Part shown: piece after piece, positions 1 through 12,909 of the stretch
Layout of the letters: the number at the start of each line of letters is the position of its first letter
Position numbering within the stretch: position 1 is the stretch's first letter
Assembly: GCA_037693485.1 (NCBI GenBank)
Contig: CM075351.1
Span: 13,387,001 to 13,451,000, forward strand
DNA from: Kitagawia praeruptora
Lineage: Eukaryota; Streptophyta; Magnoliopsida; Apiales; Apiaceae
Reading direction: 5' to 3'
Length of the DNA: 64,000 bases
Notes under the pieces: model-generated
What the model was told of the DNA's origin: nothing
What the model saw: only the letters and a program-made list of their open reading frames with translations
Databases searched by the model: none
Translations under genes and position numbers: made by a program

Positions 1-1485
1 ATCGAATCCCTGACTTCTCGAATGCTGGACTTCTCGAATAGACAAATATACTTCTCGAATTGGTACTTAGGCAAATTCTTCATTTCTTCAAATCCCAACT
101 GTGATTATTTGACAGTCTTTAACTCCTTGCTTGAGGCATGAACCTTGGAACTTCTTTCAAGCATTATTCTAGACTCTATTTGTATAATTACACAACTAGG
201 ATTTGATGCCTACTACAAGTACAATACAAACAGAAACTCTACAACTAGAGGTTCCCTCAGTTAAGAGGTCATGTAAGTAATGCAAAGCATTACAAACAAT
301 TAGGCTTGTTATTAGATGTGTACAAGCATGCCTCTGTAACTAACAGGTAATTAGAGCATGTGTTAATCTCTCTCAAGCATTAACGCTCTCGGAAATCCAA
401 TTATGCTCTCGCACTAAAATTCAGTTCCGCTAACCGTATGTGTGCCTCTAGTGAGTAAAATCTCTCGATCTATTACTCCTATTCGCATATAATTAATCTG
501 TGATATTGGCCACTAACACAAATTAAATACCAAAACATAATCGATTAGAATTTACCATAATCAATCAAACCACTATGAAAATCATACCAGAATTATCATG
601 CAAACATGGCTTCCCTTTATGCCCTAGAACAAACTACTCACTAATATAAAAATTAATAACTAAAATTATATAACAATCCATTTAATAACCAAGGTAAAAT
701 AGAAAGTACCTTACATAACGGAGAATTAAGCTGAAGAAAATGTACATAAAAGAGAACAAAACCAAGCCCCTAGAAAACAAAAGTGGTAGCCGCCGAACAA
801 GATGTAAATGTGGTGTTGTAGAATATGCAGTGCCTTGGCCTAATCTAATGTCTAAGCTAATCTAAGATGTGTTTTTCTTTTCCCCTGCAGAGCACTCCTC
901 TTATAGCTTGATTAATTCCTCTTCAATTATTAAAAAGCCTTCATCATTCTTCATCATTACTACCACTTTGCAATTTATTTTTCTTCTCTTTTTTTCTTCC
1001 CACTTCATCATACTTTCGGCTGCACTAATATTCCAAATGGCTAAACACTCAATACACACACTTTACACTTTAAATAAATTACAATAAAATTCCAAAAGTA
1101 AAAAGATTTTTTTTACTAAAATTCGGAACTGAATTTTCTCCTCATATTTCGAGCTGCTCCAATCGGAATTTTGCTTATTTAATCCCTCTGAATTGTAGAT
1201 AATTTTCTAAGCTTCGCGTGGACTGTAAGATCGTCAAAATCCGACTTCTACAACTCCAGATATGAAATAAATATCGTAGAAAGCGGGTGTAGCTAAATAA
1301 ATCCGAATTTCTTCCATTTTCAGCTCCAAAATAGCTCTTTAAGCCCAAATTCTTCCAAACTTAGGAATTCTTGTCTTCTACAATAAAACACTAAGATTTA
1401 TTAAATAAATATCCAAATTAATGCAAAATGCAATTAAATACGGGAATAAAATTATCTAAAATATATATAAAAATATATCTTATCA
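1..1485 (-). mobile_element. 3' LTR (partial) of non-autonomous LTR retrotransposon 1
   Basis: On the minus strand the LTR begins TGATAAGATA at 1485, next to a polypurine tract. It runs off the left edge of the window, so its length is at least 1485 bp and its far end and target duplication are not visible. The last 408 bp (1078-1485) recur at 6577-6982 with only small differences. TGATAAG is also the LTR start of the second element (54765), so the two are related. No coding capacity is seen; the 72-residue ORF at 869-1087 is AT-rich LTR sequence. Confidence 0.8.
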
Positions 1486-1525
1486 AACATCCCCACACTA
1501 AGCATTTGCACGTCCTCGGGCAAAT
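1486..1525 (-). other. Polypurine tract with GAGGAC-loop hairpin, LTR-proximal copy, element 1
   Basis: Next to the LTR, the plus strand reads CATCCCCACACTAAG, a purine tract (AGTGTGGGGATG) on the element strand. Beside it, 1504-1511 pairs with 1518-1525 (one A.G mismatch) around the loop GTCCTC at 1512-1517, read GAGGAC on the element strand. Priming of plus-strand DNA synthesis at a polypurine tract is known for LTR elements. A role for the hairpin is inference. Confidence 0.7.
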
Positions 1526-2979
1526 AAATGAAATAAAAACTAAATCCTAATATCACTTTCGTAGATGACACGATTGCATTGAGCATATGCAACAAGCCGT
1601 TAAACCCCTAGGCAGCCCTAGTAGGACGAGTGTTGTCTCGTGAGGGTTTATAGTGAATTTACCCACAAAATCCATTTTTTTCTGCCAAGTCTCAAGTATG
1701 CAACCTATCATAGTACCCCACACATGCAAAACTTAATTACACAATACAGAAAAGACAAGTCTTTCAATTTACGCATCATTTGTACAAGACTATCCAAGTA
1801 AGCACACAGTCTAGAGAGACAAAAAGATAATGAAATATATATCAATGCCGCATTCAGTGAGTAACATGCTGTGGATATAAATGAAGCTCACAAAACTCTC
1901 AAATCACACATGTGTATAGGTGAAGTGTATTCGCTCAAGTTCAATCAATTAAGTCATGTGCTACCATATGCTTGGTTGTCCACCAAATTTCCACTACTTT
2001 GAATACATGCATGCACGAATCAAAAGGTCTTTGTTAAGGGTTGTAACGTGGCTAAGGTGAAGGGTAGGGAATCAAGAAAAAGGCTAACAAGTGGCTAACT
2101 CGACAAACTAATAGAGCACAATGTTCATTTCTAATTAAAGCACTCAACATGAAATTTCGATCATGTAAAAGCTGATCAGACTCTCACAAGCATTAAACTC
2201 CAAGCACATATTACCATGTACTTTTTCACTTTCATATTGCACAAACCAATGAACACAACTCTACTTGTTCTTTTTTCTTTCTTTTTTCTTTTTTTTTTTT
2301 AGAAATTCCCACCAACTTTTCACACTTTAACAAAGAAATCCCCACACTATGCACTCACCAACCTTCAAGTGAATCAAAATGCTCTACTAGTAAATCAAGA
2401 GAAGAATAAACAAGTAGGCTCAAGTATTTAGATTTGTGATATACGAAAAGAACGGATAAAAGGCTGAAAGGGGTTCACTAAGGATATATGATTCAAGGGT
2501 ACTGTTTGGATAAACACAGTTAATCCTAGTGCCTTTATCATTTTCATGCATACAGATATCATGTAATCTCAAAATGGTTTAAAACAAGTTCTAGAGCAAC
2601 ATGCCTAATGATGAACAACACACAACAATAAAATTCGATTGATATAAGATGTACCAATCACAAGTTAGGCTCAAGATCTCACAAGGTGAAAGCATGCTTC
2701 AGTACTCACTAAAATTGACAATGATATATCTCAAGTTTTAAAATTTTCGCAAGCACGAACAAGGAATCATCAAGTAACAAATAACTTTCAGAGATATGAC
2801 ATGTCAAATAATCATGCAAAATAAGCTCACAAGATGTGTACCTATTCTTGTCAACACACTATGAGACGAGGTAATTAATTTTCTGATTTTTTTGGAATTT
2901 TTAATATAATTTTTTTTAATTTTTTTGAATTTTTTTAATATATAATTTTTTTTTTTGAATTTTTAATCATCGAAAACTC

Positions 2980-3016
2980 ATCCCCACACTTAAGTGGTTC
3001 ATTGTCCTCAATGAAC
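2980..3016 (-). other. Second polypurine tract with GAGGAC-loop hairpin, internal copy, element 1
   Basis: TCCCCACACTTAAG is followed by a perfect stem, GTTCATT pairing with AATGAAC around the loop GTCCTC (hairpin 2997-3016). It sits just downstream of the gag-like ORF in the element's direction and repeats the layout of the LTR-proximal module about 1.5 kb away, with a different stem sequence. It could be a central polypurine tract or a 3' end signal of an RNA. Confidence 0.65.
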
Positions 3017-3067
3017 AATTATATAAAAGAGAAATAAGAAATACAAAGAAAAGTAAGAAATACTCCC

Positions 3068-4351
3068 CTAATGCATGAAGTGTCGAGGCACTGAATGTCG
3101 AAGCATGGAGTGCCGCTCCAAAAAGACCAAAAACATGTTGCGCGGGACCACCACGAGCATCAACAGTTGTTTTAATCCTGCACAAATCTCCAAACAAGCA
3201 TTAGCAAATTTTGCTACTACATCAATGAATAATAACTGATCAAGAAAATATGTAGTTTTTGAAAATTTTGTGATAAAACAACGATAAAATTCATAGCCTC
3301 GAAAATATCGAACTCCCTTGACATAAGGTGGAGGCTCTGGTGGTGGCTTTTCTTCACTCATGACTTCCACATGAGCCATTCGAACATCTGGGCTTGTCGC
3401 ATCATTGATTAAGTAGACACTTCCATTTTCTCCCTCTTCTCGAGCTTGAAATGTAGGAGCCACTTTGCCTAAACCATCAACCAAAATTTGAGAAATATCA
3501 TCTTGGACAATTTTTCCTATCACATCAACCTTGTCTTTATTGACATTGTCCGCAACAACAACAACAACAAAATCTTCAATTGCAACATCAGGAATATCCT
3601 CCTCTTCTTTATCATCAGTCACATCATCAACACACATCGAGAAAGTATCATATTCTTGATCACTTGTGAGAATAAAAGTAGTCAAGTCCTCTTCTGGTTG
3701 GATAGATGGAGATGGGAAAGAATCAGGTTGCCATGTAGTAGAAGAGCTATCCAACTTTGCAATTTCAGCTTCCATCATCTTCATCTTACTATGAGTTTCT
3801 AGCTCATCAAGTTTTTGCATGAACTCCTCTTGATCCTTTTGCATTTGAATTAGAATTTTCATCATTTCGCTCATTAGATCAGGTTGCGCATTTTCATTGG
3901 TTTGATGAACCTGGAAATTTTGCGGTGGAGGATATTCATATTGTTGCAGTGGCGGCTGCTCATATGGCTGATAATATTGTTGCTCAAACTGTTGTTGATC
4001 ATGATACGAAAAATTTTGAGCACCATTGTCCTGGTAGTAGAAATCTGGTTGATTCACGCATTCTTGATCAAAAGTGTTTGAATACTGATTGTACCCATAT
4101 CCTTCTTCAAAAGAATTTATTTGCCCGAATTTAGTATTCCGAGAATTGTAAAAATTGTAAGAGCACTCAAAACCAAAGTGACCCTGGACACCACAAATAT
4201 TACAGAAATTGTAAGTTTTAGGGACCACTTGTGACATCTCATTTATACTCATTGGACATGTAGTGGGCTCTGCAGTCTTCCACGAGGCAATTTCTCGAGT
4301 ATGTGCCTCTACTAAGAAAGAAAGATGTGCAAAAGTATCAACTTCATCCAT
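3068..4351 (-). CDS. Gag-like zinc-knuckle protein of LTR retrotransposon 1
   Basis: A 427-residue ORF. Near residue 50 it has a canonical retroviral zinc knuckle, CNICGVQGHFGFEC (C-x2-C-x4-H-x4-C), a nucleic-acid binding motif of Gag nucleocapsids. A Tyr/Gln/Asn/Pro-rich stretch follows (about 60-150), then a likely coiled coil (about 155-200, heptad-like LMSEMMKILIQMQKDQEEF), then an acidic C-terminal half. This order resembles the C-terminal part of Athila/Tat-type plant Gag, but no upstream capsid domain is present and no pol follows. The ATG used is the first one opening the frame, and residues before the knuckle may be remnant capsid tail. Presumed to bind element RNA; whether it is expressed is unknown. 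Confidence 0.65.
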   Translation of the reverse strand: MDEVDTFAHLSFLVEAHTREIASWKTAEPTTCPMSINEMSQVVPKTYNFCNICGVQGHFGFECSYNFYNSRNTKFGQINSFEEGYGYNQYSNTFDQECVNQPDFYYQDNGAQNFSYHDQQQFEQQYYQPYEQPPLQQYEYPPPQNFQVHQTNENAQPDLMSEMMKILIQMQKDQEEFMQKLDELETHSKMKMMEAEIAKLDSSSTTWQPDSFPSPSIQPEEDLTTFILTSDQEYDTFSMCVDDVTDDKEEEDIPDVAIEDFVVVVVADNVNKDKVDVIGKIVQDDISQILVDGLGKVAPTFQAREEGENGSVYLINDATSPDVRMAHVEVMSEEKPPPEPPPYVKGVRYFRGYEFYRCFITKFSKTTYFLDQLLFIDVVAKFANACLEICAGLKQLLMLVVVPRNMFLVFLERHSMLRHSVPRHFMH

Positions 4352-6390
4352 TGCAGACCTGTAAACACACTACAAAACCAAGAAAACGAAGTAAAACCTG
4401 TCTCAATTGGAACTAAAGTTCCAATGAGACAAAGAAAACATAGAAAAACTAGAAATTTAACACAAAATTTAACAAATTAAACAAAATCTAAAATATGTAT
4501 TTTTATTTATTTATTTTTTTAATTATTTTTTTATTTATTTATTTTAACTATTTTTAAAAAAAATTAGATTTTACTTAAACTAAAAACTAAATTTTTTTAT
4601 TAAAATTTATTTACAGAAAATTTCAAAAATTCAGCATGACTTGTAATTTTAACCAGCAAAAAAAACGAACCAAAAACGAACAGCAATTTACAAGACTCAG
4701 CAGATTCCTTATCAAAACAAAACAAAGAGCTCGGTATTGAACTAGGAACAGCAACTCACAAAACAATTCATTAAACTCGTCATAAATCCACAAAACAACG
4801 ACAAAAGGAACGAACTCAAACAACCAAAAACGAAACTCAAACACAGCCTACAAAACTCATAAATGAATTAGAAAAGAAAACCAGAGCTCGCACAACAAAC
4901 TCTAATCAACAGTGTATAAAAACAGACTCAACCGCAGCAACACAGAAACAAACTGAGACAAAGACTCTGTCATTTAATTCGAACAACCCGACACATTGAC
5001 AGCAAAATAAAACGAGTTTTGACTCATTCGAACACTGCAAAGAGCAACAGTAAACAACAACTACGAACTCAGACTCAAACACAGCAACAATGGCACAAAC
5101 AAAACCAACGACTCAACATAGCAACGTGATAAACCCAGCAGCAAACGCGGATACTCGGAATGGCGACTCAAGAACTCCAATACAGACTCGGTAATCAGAC
5201 ACAACGAATTAACATTACAGAAACAACGAACTAAACAACGAAACTCAGAAAGCTAATCAACAATGGCCAAGAACCGTGATTCGGAAACACAGCTACAAAT
5301 CAAACAATAATTCGACTACAGCTCTCGACAACATAAACTCAGTCACGAACTACCAACGAACATAACTTAGTAATACTACTCAAGAACTCGAGAAACTAAC
5401 AAAAACTCAGCAGCTTAACTTAACCACAACTTAACAAAACTACAGCAAATGACTCGTCGAACTCCACGACTCGGGAAAAACGGACTACAATTTCTAACTC
5501 GACTTGACGAAAATGGTAACAAAATTAAAGAGCTCGGGAATTCTCAAAAACATCAGACAAACCCATCACAGAAATGTTACTCAATACATCAAACTCAGCT
5601 CGCCAACTACGACTCAGACGACACAATCAACGCGGAATTTGAACAAAACGTAGAAGAGGTAAGCTTGATTCTGTGTTTGTAATTCGGGGAAGAAGAAAGG
5701 AGAGAGGGGTATGAGTTTTGCAGCGGTGAATGAAAGAGAGAGGCGGCAGACGGAGACGCGAACGGAGTTGTGGTGGAAGGCTGGAGAAGATGTGTGGATG
5801 TGAAGAGCAGAGGCGTTCGTTGAAGGCGACGGGTAATGGGCTGCTTGCCGGAAGAGTGAATGGGGTGAAGAACGGATCGAGGTGGGTGTGATGTTAGTGA
5901 ATGTGATGTGGTGGTGGAGAGGAGAAGGGGAGGAAGGTAAGGGGAGAGGCTGCAGGCGTGGGGGGTTGGAATGAAGGGGAAATAAGGTGAAGAAATGAAG
6001 AAGACAAGCTGGGTATGTTCGAAAAACAAAACAAAACAGGGGAGATGGGTCGTTTGCTTCGAATAAAACAGATAAAACGATATAGAAATAAGAAATAAAA
6101 CTAATATTTTTGTTGTTTTAATTTTTTTTTTACATTCAACAAAATAAATCTAAACTATAAGAAACAATTATTTAAAATATCTAAGCAAGTGAAGGAAGAC
6201 ATACCATTCCCTCTTTCCACTGAATTGATGTAGCAGTTATTTTTGTTGATCCTTCGTCGAGGAAGGTCAATGTCTTCGTAAGCTTTGAGTTTTCAAAGTA
6301 GGGATTTGGATTGAAGATCTTAAAAAGTGGGGAGAAAAACCACATTAGTCAATGTCTTCGTAATGCGTAGTTGACCCATTAACCCGATTA

Positions 6391-6537
6391 AAAAGTAAAA
6401 AGACTAAAAAACCTATGTAAAAAAATTGGATAATATTGATTCAAAGGGTAATTGGTGTAATTTAAAAGTAAAAGGACTAAAAAGCCTATGTAAAAAAATT
6501 GAATAATATTGATTTCAAAGGGTAATTGGTGTAATTT
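6391..6537. repeat. Two-copy 73-bp tandem duplication
   Basis: The stretch starting AAAAGTAAAAAGAC at 6391 is repeated from 6464 with a few substitutions and one added T. It lies between the leader of element 1 and the truncated LTR piece. Confidence 0.75.
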
Positions 6538-6576
6538 GATTAAATCCTTCACTAAGCATCATTAAGAATATATTGA

Positions 6577-6982
6577 TTACAATAAAATTCCAAAAGTAAA
6601 AAGATTTTTTTACTAAAATTCGGAACTGAATTTTCTCCTCAGATTTCGAGCTGCTCCAATCGGATTTTTGCTTATTTAATCCCTCTGAATTGTAGATAAT
6701 TTTCTAAGCTTCGCGTGGACTGTAAGATCGTCAAAATCCGACTTCTACAACTCCAGATATGAAATAAATACCGTAGAAAGCGGGTGTAGCTAAATAAATC
6801 CGAATTTCTTCCATTTTCAGCTCCAAAATAGCTCTTTAAGCCCAAATTCTTCCAAACTTAGGAATTCTTGTCTTCTACAATTAAACACTAAGATTTATTA
6901 AATAAATATCCAAATTAATGCAAAATGCAATTAAATACGGGAATAAAATTATCTAAAATATATATAAAAATGTATCTTATCA
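6577..6982 (-). mobile_element. Truncated LTR fragment matching 1078-1485
   Basis: 406 bp nearly identical to the terminal 408 bp of the LTR at 1-1485, ending in the same TATCTTATCA. The rest of the LTR is absent. It is probably what is left of the 5' LTR of element 1 after a deletion that also removed the primer-binding site. A separate LTR fragment is the alternative. Confidence 0.7.
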
Positions 6983-9524
6983 CACACAATTTCACCTTCA
7001 ATGATAATGTATTCAGTAGTTTTTATTCTTCGATACATCAATAAAAAATCTTTGTCCTTCTTCAACTTAACTGCTAATGCAGTTAATATTGTATTATGGC
7101 AACTTTACCAACTTAATATTCAAAGGTACATCATGAATGGCTAAATATTTGTAAATTTAATATGATATATGTGTACATAAAATATTGATTTTATTGAAAT
7201 ATTAATTAATTTTTTTATTTTTATGGCTTATTTTTATTTTATTTTATTTTATGTTTCATGTTCTCCACTTCTAACCTTTCTCACCTCCATCTTATAAATT
7301 TTATTTATGATATGTTGCAAGGCCAACAAATAAATCTGCTGCAAAATTTAGTCTTTAATTCTTTGATATTATCCGGTGAACATCCCTATCCCTCCCTCAA
7401 ACTAACCATGACTACCGTATTTGTATAACTACGAAGTGTTTATATTAAATAATCTAAATTATTAAATTAGAAAAAAGGTTAATGTTTATGATTATGGTAA
7501 GAATTAATCAGTTTATGTCTCTATTTTTTATTTTCTTTACCGACAAAAATATCCACACGCTTATCCACACATGCATTCATGCTCCAAATAGAAACATATA
7601 ACTTTTTCAACTTAATAAATACTCATGTTAATATCGTTGTTCATGTGTGGAATATATTTTATGGGACAATATTTTTATTATTAGAGTAGTTATAAGAAAC
7701 AACTATCTACATTATTCAAAATCAATTCTAGCATTTTGGTAATCAACTCTAGGCACTATAAGCTCAAGTCAAGAAGTTAAATAAACTAAGAGAGTAAAAC
7801 TCTAGTATTGTTTACTCCCTCCAAAGATGCTTAGTTTTAACTTTTTCTTATATTTTATGGATCTATATAATTGTTAGTGAATTTTAAATGTGAGTGAATT
7901 TCATATCATAGTTAATGATCATCATAATGATTGTCACTACCTGCCCGATAATATAAAGTGAATTTCATTTTTAACTTTCTAGAAAATAAATTTTCCACTT
8001 TGTTTTATTGGTAGGTCAGCAGAACATACGCAAGAAAGGGTATGTTATTAATTGGAAATGTACTCTCTAAGCTACAATTGTATTTGAAAAGCCAATAAAT
8101 ATATAATAAGCATGATCATTTGGCTTCGGTCACTACCAGTATTTGTAATATAATATGCAAAAATAATTCTTGAAAACTATTTGAGAATTATTAAATAATA
8201 TATTAAACTTTTTTATTCGACTAATATCTATATTTTGGTTCTTTATATTGATTAATGACATAACATCTCTATGAGTTTGAAGGTTATATCTATGTTGATA
8301 TATGATTAACTATATGTATGTTTGATAGGATTTTGAAGGTTTTGCACATAGGGGTGTTATGGGTCGGGTTGGCCGGATTAGAGGTGTTTTTGCAACTCGG
8401 CCCAATTAAATCGGTTTAAAATTTTTTAACCCATCCTGTAAAATATAAATTCGTAATCCAACTATACCATTGTACACCAGTTTGGGTCGATTTGAACGGG
8501 CTAAATAATTTTATAAAAATCGTATAAAGACTATGAAATATCGCTCTTTTTGACAATTTAAATGAAACTAAAATACATATAATTTATGATTTTAGTGCAA
8601 ATAATTAATTTTAGTATATATAACTTATGAAATTGACAAAGGAAAAACTGAACAAAAAACCAATTGGAGGTAATGTATGTGCAAGATAGCATGACCATTC
8701 AACAACTTTCAAAGACATTAAACTCATTTGGCAGCATAAAGAGTTCCAATTAGCAGTATAGCATGACATTTAGCATCCTCCATGGAATTGAACACTTGCT
8801 GTTTTGTTTGCATTCATAAAAGGAAAAATGTGTACTTATATTATCTTTTGTTATCTTTTTATTGTTTTCGGTACCCGATCTTAAAGATAAGTCTATATTG
8901 AACTGAAAATTCCATAAAAACAGTATAAAATGTCATAAAATTATATTAAAAAAAGAAAAGAAATTAATTTTTTGATACTTATAAACATTTTTGTAACTAT
9001 TTTAAATTTTTTTAAATTGGGATTTCGGTTCGTATCACGGGTAAAATGCTAGTACTAACAATATAATTTAATATAATTACTAACTAATTTTAATTTAATA
9101 TAATTTTAATATACTCATGTTTACGGATTATACTAATGTTTCCTTATTATAAACAACATATGCAGATTTTTAATATATTTTATTAACAATAGAAAAATAT
9201 GGTGTGATATTTTCGGGTATATATTAATGATTGTAAAATTAGTTTTAAATTGAAAAGGTAACGTGTTTTAATTCGAAAGAAAATATTAATGAAGATTTGT
9301 TTTAAATTAAAAAGGTAACGTGTTTTAATTCGAAATGAAATATAAATGATTGGAAGATCCATTGATGTTTTTAGGTGTTTATAAAAGGTAATATCTTCAA
9401 CTAAAAGTAAATGTGAAAAAAGGCAAGCGACTACTTACCATTAATTATATTATGTTATTATTTATTATAGGTGTTTAAAAAGTATAAATATCATATATTT
9501 ATTTTTCTTTTTAATAAAGAGTAA
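6983..9524. other. AT-rich intergenic sequence, nothing recognised
   Basis: About 2.5 kb of AT-rich DNA with no long ORF, no recognisable protein motif and no clear terminal repeats. A short GC-richer stretch at about 8340-8410 has no recognisable coding content. Confidence 0.6.
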
Positions 9525-12028
9525 TCTATACTATTATATAAATTCCGAAACATTAAAAGTTTGGTTGGTCGGTTGGTTGGTACCTGTTGAATTTACCTAA
9601 TTACCCTTACTTAATTAAAGATAAAATCTTTTTTTATATTTTATCTAACTAAAATTTTTGTTTTACTAATCAATTTCCTTTTTCAGGTTAAACATGATAC
9701 CTTTAAAATATTTTTTTTTCCTTTTTCAGGTTAAACATGTTACCTTTAAAATTTTTGTTTTACTAATCAATTTCATTTTTCACGTTAAACATGTTACCTT
9801 TTCTTTTCTTTTTAATAACTAAACATTTTCCTTTTTCAGTTAAAATATAATATCTTTTATATTTTATCTAACTAAAAAGCATATTATAATTACTATTAAC
9901 TAATTAATTAATTTTTTCATTCAAATTATCTTTTCTCTTTTCTCTAACTAAAATATCTCTTTTTCCAATTATATCACGAGTTACCTTTTAAAAATCTTCT
10001 TTTATATTTTATTTAACTAAAATTTCTACATTACAAATCAACCTACTTTTTCAGGTTAAACGTGTTACATTTTTTTTAATAACTAAGCAGTTTCCTTTTT
10101 CAGGTGGTACCTATTGAATTTATCTAATTACCCTTACTTAATTACAGATAAAATCTTTTTTTATATTTTATCTAACTAAAATTTTTGTTTTACTAATCAA
10201 TTTCCTTTTTCAGGTTAAACATGTTACCTTTAAAATTTTTGTTTTACTAATCAATTTCATTTTTCAGGTTAAACATGTTACCTTTTCTTTTCTTTTTAAT
10301 AACTAAACAGTTTCCTTTTTCAGTTAAAATATAATATCTTTTATATTTTATCTAACTAAAAAGCATATTATAATTGCTATTAACTAATTAATTAATTTTT
10401 TCATTCAAATTATCTTTTCTCTTTTCTCTAACTAAAATATCTCTTTTTCCAATTATATCACGAGTTACCTTTTAAAAATCTTCTTTTATATTTTATTTAA
10501 CTAAAATTTCTACATTACAAATCATCCTACTTTTTCAGGTTAAACGTGTTACATTTTTTTTAATAACTAAGCAGTTTCCTTTTTCAGGTGGTACCTATTG
10601 AATTTATCTAATTACCCTTACTTAATTACAGATAAAATCTTTTTTTATATTTTATCTAACTAAAATTTTTGTTTTACTAATCAATTTCCTTTTTCAGGTT
10701 AAACATGTTACCTTTAAAATTTTTGCTTTACTAATCAATTTCCTTTTTCAGGTTAAGCATGTTACCTTTTCTTTTCTTTTTAATAACTAAGCAGTTTCCT
10801 TTTTCAGTTAAAATATAATATTTTTTATATTTTATTTAACTAAAAAGCATATTATAATTACTATTAACTAATTAATTAATTTTTTCGTTCAAATTATCTT
10901 TTCTTTTTTCTCTAACTAAAATATCTCTTTTTCCAATTATATCACGAGTTACCTTTTAAAAATCTTCTTTTATATTTTATTTAACTAAAATTTTTACTTT
11001 ACAAATCAACCTACTTTTAAGGTTAAACGTGTTACCTTTTTTTCTAATAACTAAGCAGTTTCCTTTTTCAGGTAAAATATAATATCTTTTATATTTTATC
11101 TAATTAAAAAAAATTATAATTACTGTTAACTAATAAATTTTTTTCTTTTTTCTTTTCTCTAACTAAAATATTTTTTTCCAATTATATAACGGGTTACCTT
11201 TTTCAGCCAAAACAAGTTACCTTTTTTATTTTCTCTAACTAAAACCTCTCTTTTTCAAATTATATCACGGGCGATTCTATTTAATAAAAATAAAATCATA
11301 ATATTATAATGCTATTAATTAACCGATTACTTTTTTTGCTAAAAACGTATCATCTTTTTTATTTTTTCTAATTAAATTCCTTTTTTTTAGAAATATCATG
11401 GTAACATTAATTTCTCATTTTCTAAAAATATCACCTGCAATTTTATTTAGTAAAATAACAATTAAATTATAATTACTATAAACTAATCAATTACCATTTT
11501 CACCCTAAAGTATGTCACCTTTTAATTTTCACGTTATCTTTTTCTATTTTTTCAAACTAAAATCTCTCTTTTTCCAATTATATCACGGACGGTTCTATTT
11601 AATAAAATTAAATAATATACACTCAAAAATATCTCACCATATATTCAAATCATTATTTTTAGTAATAAATAATAATCGTTAGATCTAATAATAAGATATA
11701 TTACATGATTAAATTAATTTACTAAAAATTCAAAATTCATAATTATAATGTTAAATAAATTTTATAACCTATCAAAAGAAACCCGTGCGATTTTATAATT
11801 ACTAATGATTAACTGATTACCTTTTTAACCGAAACCTATCACATTTTTTAACTAAAATAACTGCTTTTCTATAAATATCACATGATAACATTTATATAAT
11901 TATGATCATCATCTCATTTACAAATTTAAGCCTCCAAAATTCATATTTTAAATAAATTAATTCAAATTAATAAAAAAAACTAATATAATATTTAAAACAA
12001 TCCGTGCATCGCACGGGTTTTAAGCTAG
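9525..12028 (+). mobile_element. Helitron 1 (non-autonomous), chimeric 3' end
   Basis: It starts 5'-TCTATACTATTATATAAATT after a host A and ends with a hairpin (CCGTGC-ATC-GCACGG, 12002-12016), a short spacer and CTAG before a host T. This is the classic Helitron end structure with insertion at AT. There is no Rep/helicase coding, so it is non-autonomous. At 11781-11790 it carries the left arm of the terminator used by its sister (CCCGTGC) without the right arm. The sequence then continues about 240 bp to a different terminator, so the 3' end looks newly acquired. From 9889 to 11788 it is co-linear without gaps with 13009-14908. Confidence 0.85.
9579..11090 (+). repeat. Tandem array, about 484-bp unit, inside Helitron 1
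   Basis: The block containing GGTACCTATTGAATTTATC and CCTTACTTAATTACAG recurs at about 9579, 10106 and 10590. The last two copies are exactly 484 bp apart. The same array is found in Helitron 2 (about 13226 and 13710). Units consist of short motifs such as CTTTTTCAGGTTAAAC repeated many times. Confidence 0.8.
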
Positions 12029-12909
12029 TAATATAAAATCTTGGACACCCACAAAATGAATCCTTAAAAAGAGAATCTCAAAACTCAAAAGGGTCTGATC
12101 TTTGTAAGAGAAAAAGCTGCAAATAAATCTGTCAACTTGTCTTGAACCCTTGTAATCTGGGCTGCCTTTGTAGTTCAATTAGGTAAGCTTTAACTTCTTG
12201 TTATTTTAATGTTTTTTTTGGGTTTATTGAATTTTGTTTCTGGGTTTAGATTCTTGTTTTCTGTTTGTTAGATGATCTGTTTGTGAAACCCAAGTTGTTG
12301 TTTTGTATATTATATAAAGATTACACTTTTTAATGTTTACACAGGCTCATATGTGTTGAAAATGTTCATTTACATGAGTTTTATCAATGTTATGTATCAT
12401 GTATGTATAGCTTTGTCAAAATTTGAAGATTTTAGTTACATGAAAGTCTCTTGTTTCTGGTATGATTGGAGGTTGTGGATGAGTTCTTTTTTGTTTATTT
12501 TTGTCATCATTTTGTATAAGGAAATTTTAGTTTGGTATTTTTATTTCCTTTTGGAAAACTGTATGCGTACATAGAGATAAGGAAATAAGGTGGAAAAATT
12601 CCTCTACTTTATCTCTTGTTTTTCTAATAGATTTTTATTCTTAATCCTTGTTCATGATTCCTAGAAATTTAGAGCACTGAACATGTTGACACTTGACAGT
12701 GTTCCTGATTCTTGTTTAGAAGGCCACTTTTATGTCCTTTAGTATCTTTTTAGCTTTACATATTTAAAGTTCAAAGAATCACTTTAGTCAGAGGTATCAA
12801 TCTTTGAAGATCTGTGCATTCGACCAAAAATTTTAGGACCCTTTTCTTGACTGCTGCTGTTGAATATATAACATAGGGTATATTTTAGATGATTAAACAT
12901 CAATAATAT
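12029..12909. other. Inter-Helitron spacer, possible untranslated exon
   Basis: About 880 bp less AT-rich than the Helitrons around it. A donor-like ATTAGGTAAGC at about 12179-12189 follows sequence that could be a 5' untranslated exon, but no coding exon can be tied to it. The ORFs here (12353-12574, 12784-12975) have no recognisable motif. Confidence 0.35.

Larger units (their letters stand above)
1486..6576 (-). mobile_element. Internal region of LTR retrotransposon 1, no pol genes
   Basis: Between the 3' LTR and a truncated LTR-like piece at 6577 lies one gag-like ORF (3068-4351) and otherwise non-coding sequence. I see no protease, reverse transcriptase, RNase H or integrase motifs. Bases 1500-1680 resemble 54780-54960 of element 2, including a shared block around TAAACCCCTAGGCAGCCCTA. 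Bases 4380-6060 are a purine- and C-rich leader upstream of the ORF. No primer-binding site is found near 6060-6580, so the 5' end has been deleted or rearranged; the right limit is uncertain. Confidence 0.65.

Noticed and set aside
869..1087. 72-residue ORF in the first LTR
   Set aside because: Low-complexity Phe/Ser/Ile composition, lies within an LTR, no motif.
5607..6029. 140-residue Ser/Pro/Leu-rich ORF upstream of the gag-like ORF of element 1
   Set aside because: Composition reflects a purine/pyrimidine-biased leader; no domain, and no counterpart in element 2.
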